Assembly (NCBI GenBank): GCA_945868435.1
Contig: CAMBLG010000009.1
Location: 16,713 to 80,712 of the forward strand
DNA: 64,000 bases
Source of the DNA: an uncultured Lachnospiraceae bacterium
GTDB taxonomy: Bacteria; Bacillota; Clostridia; Lachnospirales; Lachnospiraceae
Direction of reading: 5' to 3'
The notes under the pieces are model-generated. The model was not told the origin of the DNA, made no database searches, and saw nothing but the letters and a program-made list of their open reading frames with translations. Both the position numbers and the translations under genes were made by a program. Below, in pieces: positions 62,601 to 64,000 of the stretch (position 1 is the first letter of the stretch; each line of letters opens with the position of its first letter).

Positions 62601-63873
62601 CGGTGGAACCACCAGTGAGGTGACCACAAGCAAGGATGCTGCGAGCAATACTGCTACAACAACTTCTCCGACGGAAGTGAAGGTGGAAAACAAAACAGCC
62701 AGTGCCACGGTGAAGGCTGTGAACATGATAGAAGCGATCCGGCAGGCGGCAAACAACAAATCGGCAGAGATTGTGTTTATCGTTTCCGAAGCGGAAAGTG
62801 GCAATGCGGACACCATCCGGCTGACCATTTCCAAGGCAGACGCACAGCAAATTCTGGATCAAACAGCAGCAGACCTTGTTGTGACCACTTCGGCAGGAGA
62901 TGTAATCCTTTCCCAGGATACTATGGGAGAAGTGCTTCAGGCGGCAGAGGGAACAGAGCTTACCATTGAAGTTACCAAAGTCACCAATCCGACAGAGGTG
63001 CAGAAACAGGCTGCCGGGGACAACGGCTATATTGCGGGAGTGACCATAGTATCACAGAATAAAGCCATCACCACCTTTGGCGGTAAAACCTTAACAATCC
63101 GGTTGGAGATACCGGCTGCACTTTTGAATAAAGAGGTGGCTGCGATCCATATCGCAGATGACGGAACTACAGAGAAGATGCCGGGCAAGGTGGTAACGGA
63201 GGGCACGAAGAAGTATTACGAGTTTACCACAACTCACCTTTCCACGTTTGCGCTGATCGAAGAAACACCGACCGTCACAGCTCCGAAGAAGGGGACACTT
63301 CTCACGGATAGCAGGACAAAGATGGTTTACAAGGTGACGAAATCCGGTACAACCGGCGGAACGGTACAGTTTGTAAAGACAAAGAATACCAAGGCTAAGA
63401 CTGTCGCAATCCCGGATAAGGTGACCATTGACGGAATTACCTACAAGGTGACATCCATTGCGGCTAACGCGCTGAAGAATAACAAGACGGTTACCACCGT
63501 AACGATAGGGAAGTATGTAACCACTATCGGTTCCGGTGCATTCAGCGGTTGTACGAAGCTTAAGAAAATCACTATTGGAAAGAGCGTCACCACCATCGGC
63601 TCCAAGGCATTCTACAAGTGTACAAGCCTGACCAGCATCACGATTCCATCCAAGGTGAAGAAGATCGGAAACTATGCGTTCAAGGGTTGCACGAAGCTTA
63701 AGACGATTAACCTGAACACAACGCTTTTGACCTCAGAGACGGTTTCTCAATATGCGTTTTCCGGTGTCTCCACCAGTGCGGTGGTTAAGGTGCCAAAGAA
63801 CAAGAATAAAACGTATAAGAAGTTACTGGTCAAGAAGGGCCTTAGCAAAAAGGTTACGATTAAGAACCTGTAG
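59656..63873 (+). CDS. Large secreted multidomain protein (His/Cys repeats, DUF6273, FnIII-like, Flg_new, LRR_5)
   Basis: 1405 residues from ATG 59656, AGGAGGA 6 bases upstream. Signal peptide (about 1-37, LALLMSLCLIGTMVPIPARA); His/Cys-rich repeats (47-150, HTEHTAECGYEA, HDHTEDCYTQ, HEHTADCY); a helical unit (156-226, VQALIDALPDAEDIT); DUF6273-like domain (270-463, VYFGSYNGKQLSYRVLA, WWLRSS); FnIII-like (608-695); Flg_new repeat (695-763, VSFNTNGGGTID); cadherin-like sheet (765-848); Gly/Ser/Thr linker (965-1000); and about four BspA-type leucine-rich repeats at the end (1260-1360, TTIGSGAFSGCTKLKKITIG). No LPxTG motif and no SLH domain, so the mode of attachment is unclear. Likely adhesin or wall-associated protein; the His/Cys part may bind metal. 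Confidence 0.88.
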   Translation: MEKQVKKGHPARSGKRWLALLMSLCLIGTMVPIPARAENANTATGLCEHHTEHTAECGYEAPVEGHACVHDHTEDCYTQGDCQHEHTADCYSENGEGEADQCSHVCTAESGCLVLDCRHENGEHDDTCGYAEASEGSPCTYACEICGNEAEPEENNLSDAILAVQALIDALPDAEDITEENFEEVADLLGEIDTAREALTDEENEEIDYTKYDAAVAKMMELMGQPGAEETATMTLEGFSSTGKGDATVETICLDPKALRPESTWSTGGNQVYFGSYNGKQLSYRVLASPNTQNVTGTESLLLDCNTSLAKKSFDGDGIKNNGQTTNPNEWKGSDLETWLNDSHFYGNSSVFSYIERAAIASTELMLKHTYAIISTNYNDKAATNHIFCLSVAEAEGLYYNSEARKKNNNNNVPWWLRSSDDENYNYAGAVASDGSIASGLVNDVYYHLSPAMNVDLSKVLFASPARDIKPYASTGTLMEVGAYNNNRDWKLTLKDSSRSTFTASRTDGTGGVNAGETVSITYSGAKTGVDEYISVMLADTNNKILYYGHIASNSESSTGTVTIPSTLASGTYTLKVYSEQCNENYKTDYASDFININIEVTAAVGPQTLAAPESLAWDNTTPGKAKWDSVANASGYTVTLCKDDTVVKTASPSDTEYDFTSDITTEGSYTFKVKATGDGSSYTDSTEAVSAAQTFYSVSFNTNGGGTIDSQLVVSGGTVAQPADPTRDGYKFDSWHDSNALNNIWVFTRPVTANTTLYAKWLSKDAGISAVSVSGTAGQISGTTINVVLPFGSTIPTDTNAVSITKATGAEISPLSTNDNGATWTFTVTAEDDETIKNYTINVSVAASPLAGNQADVDAAKSAIESHNWTVAQGTANTSNSVKTWIEQQLGTMNLNRVAYTVNMLGDFTAAIAGTADDTDGTNGSFSFTVFFSKGEDTGNVETSTYANATTSVTNGAITATVYNNGEGSGSGGNTGDGSSTGGTTSEVTTSKDAASNTATTTSPTEVKVENKTASATVKAVNMIEAIRQAANNKSAEIVFIVSEAESGNADTIRLTISKADAQQILDQTAADLVVTTSAGDVILSQDTMGEVLQAAEGTELTIEVTKVTNPTEVQKQAAGDNGYIAGVTIVSQNKAITTFGGKTLTIRLEIPAALLNKEVAAIHIADDGTTEKMPGKVVTEGTKKYYEFTTTHLSTFALIEETPTVTAPKKGTLLTDSRTKMVYKVTKSGTTGGTVQFVKTKNTKAKTVAIPDKVTIDGITYKVTSIAANALKNNKTVTTVTIGKYVTTIGSGAFSGCTKLKKITIGKSVTTIGSKAFYKCTSLTSITIPSKVKKIGNYAFKGCTKLKTINLNTTLLTSETVSQYAFSGVSTSAVVKVPKNKNKTYKKLLVKKGLSKKVTIKNL

Positions 63874-63897
63874 GAGTTACAATTCAATAAAGGCGTA

Positions 63898-63929
63898 AAA
63901 GCATCCACAGAAATGTGGGTGCTTTTTTT
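63898..63929 (+). terminator. Intrinsic terminator after the surface protein gene
   Basis: AAAGCATCCAC (63898-63908) pairs with GTGGGTGCTTT (63915-63925), one G-U pair, six-base loop, then a T run to 63929. Confidence 0.92.
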
Positions 63930-63987
63930 GCGGACGAGTGCTACACATATGTTGCTAAAATAAAAGTAGACATGAAGAGGTAGAAAA

Positions 63988-64000
63988 ATGTTATCCTTAT
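63988..64000 (+). CDS. Possible start of a further gene, cut by window edge
   Basis: An ATG at 63988 follows GAAGAGG (63974-63980) with acceptable spacing; only four codons are visible, so identity is unknown. Confidence 0.35.

Overview
The window comes from a motile, Gram-positive, low-to-mid GC member of the Clostridia, most likely family Lachnospiraceae. I base this on the gene content and order (topA-codY-fla/che, PolC-type replicative polymerase, an infC operon with an attenuator leader and an AUU start), on strong AGGAGG-type ribosome sites, sigma-A-like promoters and U-tract terminators, and on a large secreted protein built of repeats typical of that family. The genus cannot be fixed from the sequence alone. 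No tRNA, rRNA, insertion sequence, prophage or CRISPR array was seen, and no stretch over 300 bases lacks a gene.

Layout. (1) 1-2164: the 3' part of topA, then codY with its own promoter and a terminator. (2) 2270-34707: one long co-directional flagellar and chemotaxis region: flgB-flgC-fliE-fliF-fliG-fliH-fliI-fliJ-motE/ylxF-fliK-flgD-(TIGR02530 protein)-flgE, a strong terminator, a new promoter, then motA-motB-fliL-fliM-fliY-fliO-fliP-fliQ-fliR-flhB-flhA-flhF-flhG-pilZ-cheB-cheA-cheW-(hairpin)-cheC-cheD-(unknown)-sigD-(unknown)-swrB-like-mltG-like. This covers rotor, export gate, hook, stator and adaptation genes, but no flagellin, no flgM/K/L, no receptor, no cheR and no stand-alone cheY. 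(3) 34711-49259: essential housekeeping genes rpsB-tsf-(degenerate NodB protein)-(bactofilin)-pyrH-frr-uppS-cdsA-dxr-rseP-ispG-polC. The usual Firmicute order is interrupted by the NodB-like and bactofilin genes. (4) 49280-55328: a secreted DUF5050-like protein, transcribed divergently from pheA, then ppx and ppk for polyphosphate. (5) 55349-56696: the infC-rpmI-rplT operon with a transcription-attenuation leader. (6) 56697-59567: an AgrC/AgrA-like two-component system on the minus strand, a 17-codon remnant of a second response regulator, and two small co-transcribed plus-strand genes preceded by a perfect 9-bp direct repeat of the kind LytTR regulators bind. (7) 59656-63873: a 1405-residue secreted multidomain protein, then a terminator and the first codons of another possible gene.

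How the parts work together. CodY, the GTP and branched-chain amino acid sensor, lies directly upstream of the fla/che promoter, as in Bacillus subtilis, where it represses that promoter. The fla/che region builds the hook-basal body and encodes sigma-D, which would switch on flagellin and other late genes elsewhere in the genome. The PilZ protein ties motility to cyclic-di-GMP. CheC, CheD and FliY provide Bacillus-type adaptation and CheY-P dephosphorylation.

The least explained parts are the two-component locus with its candidate operator and small genes, the helical repeats that extend FlgD, the hairpin that encloses the flgE ribosome site, the degenerate deacetylase beside a bactofilin with a second internal start, and the uncharacterised membrane and soluble proteins around sigD. 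All functional assignments come from reading translations by eye; no database search was run.
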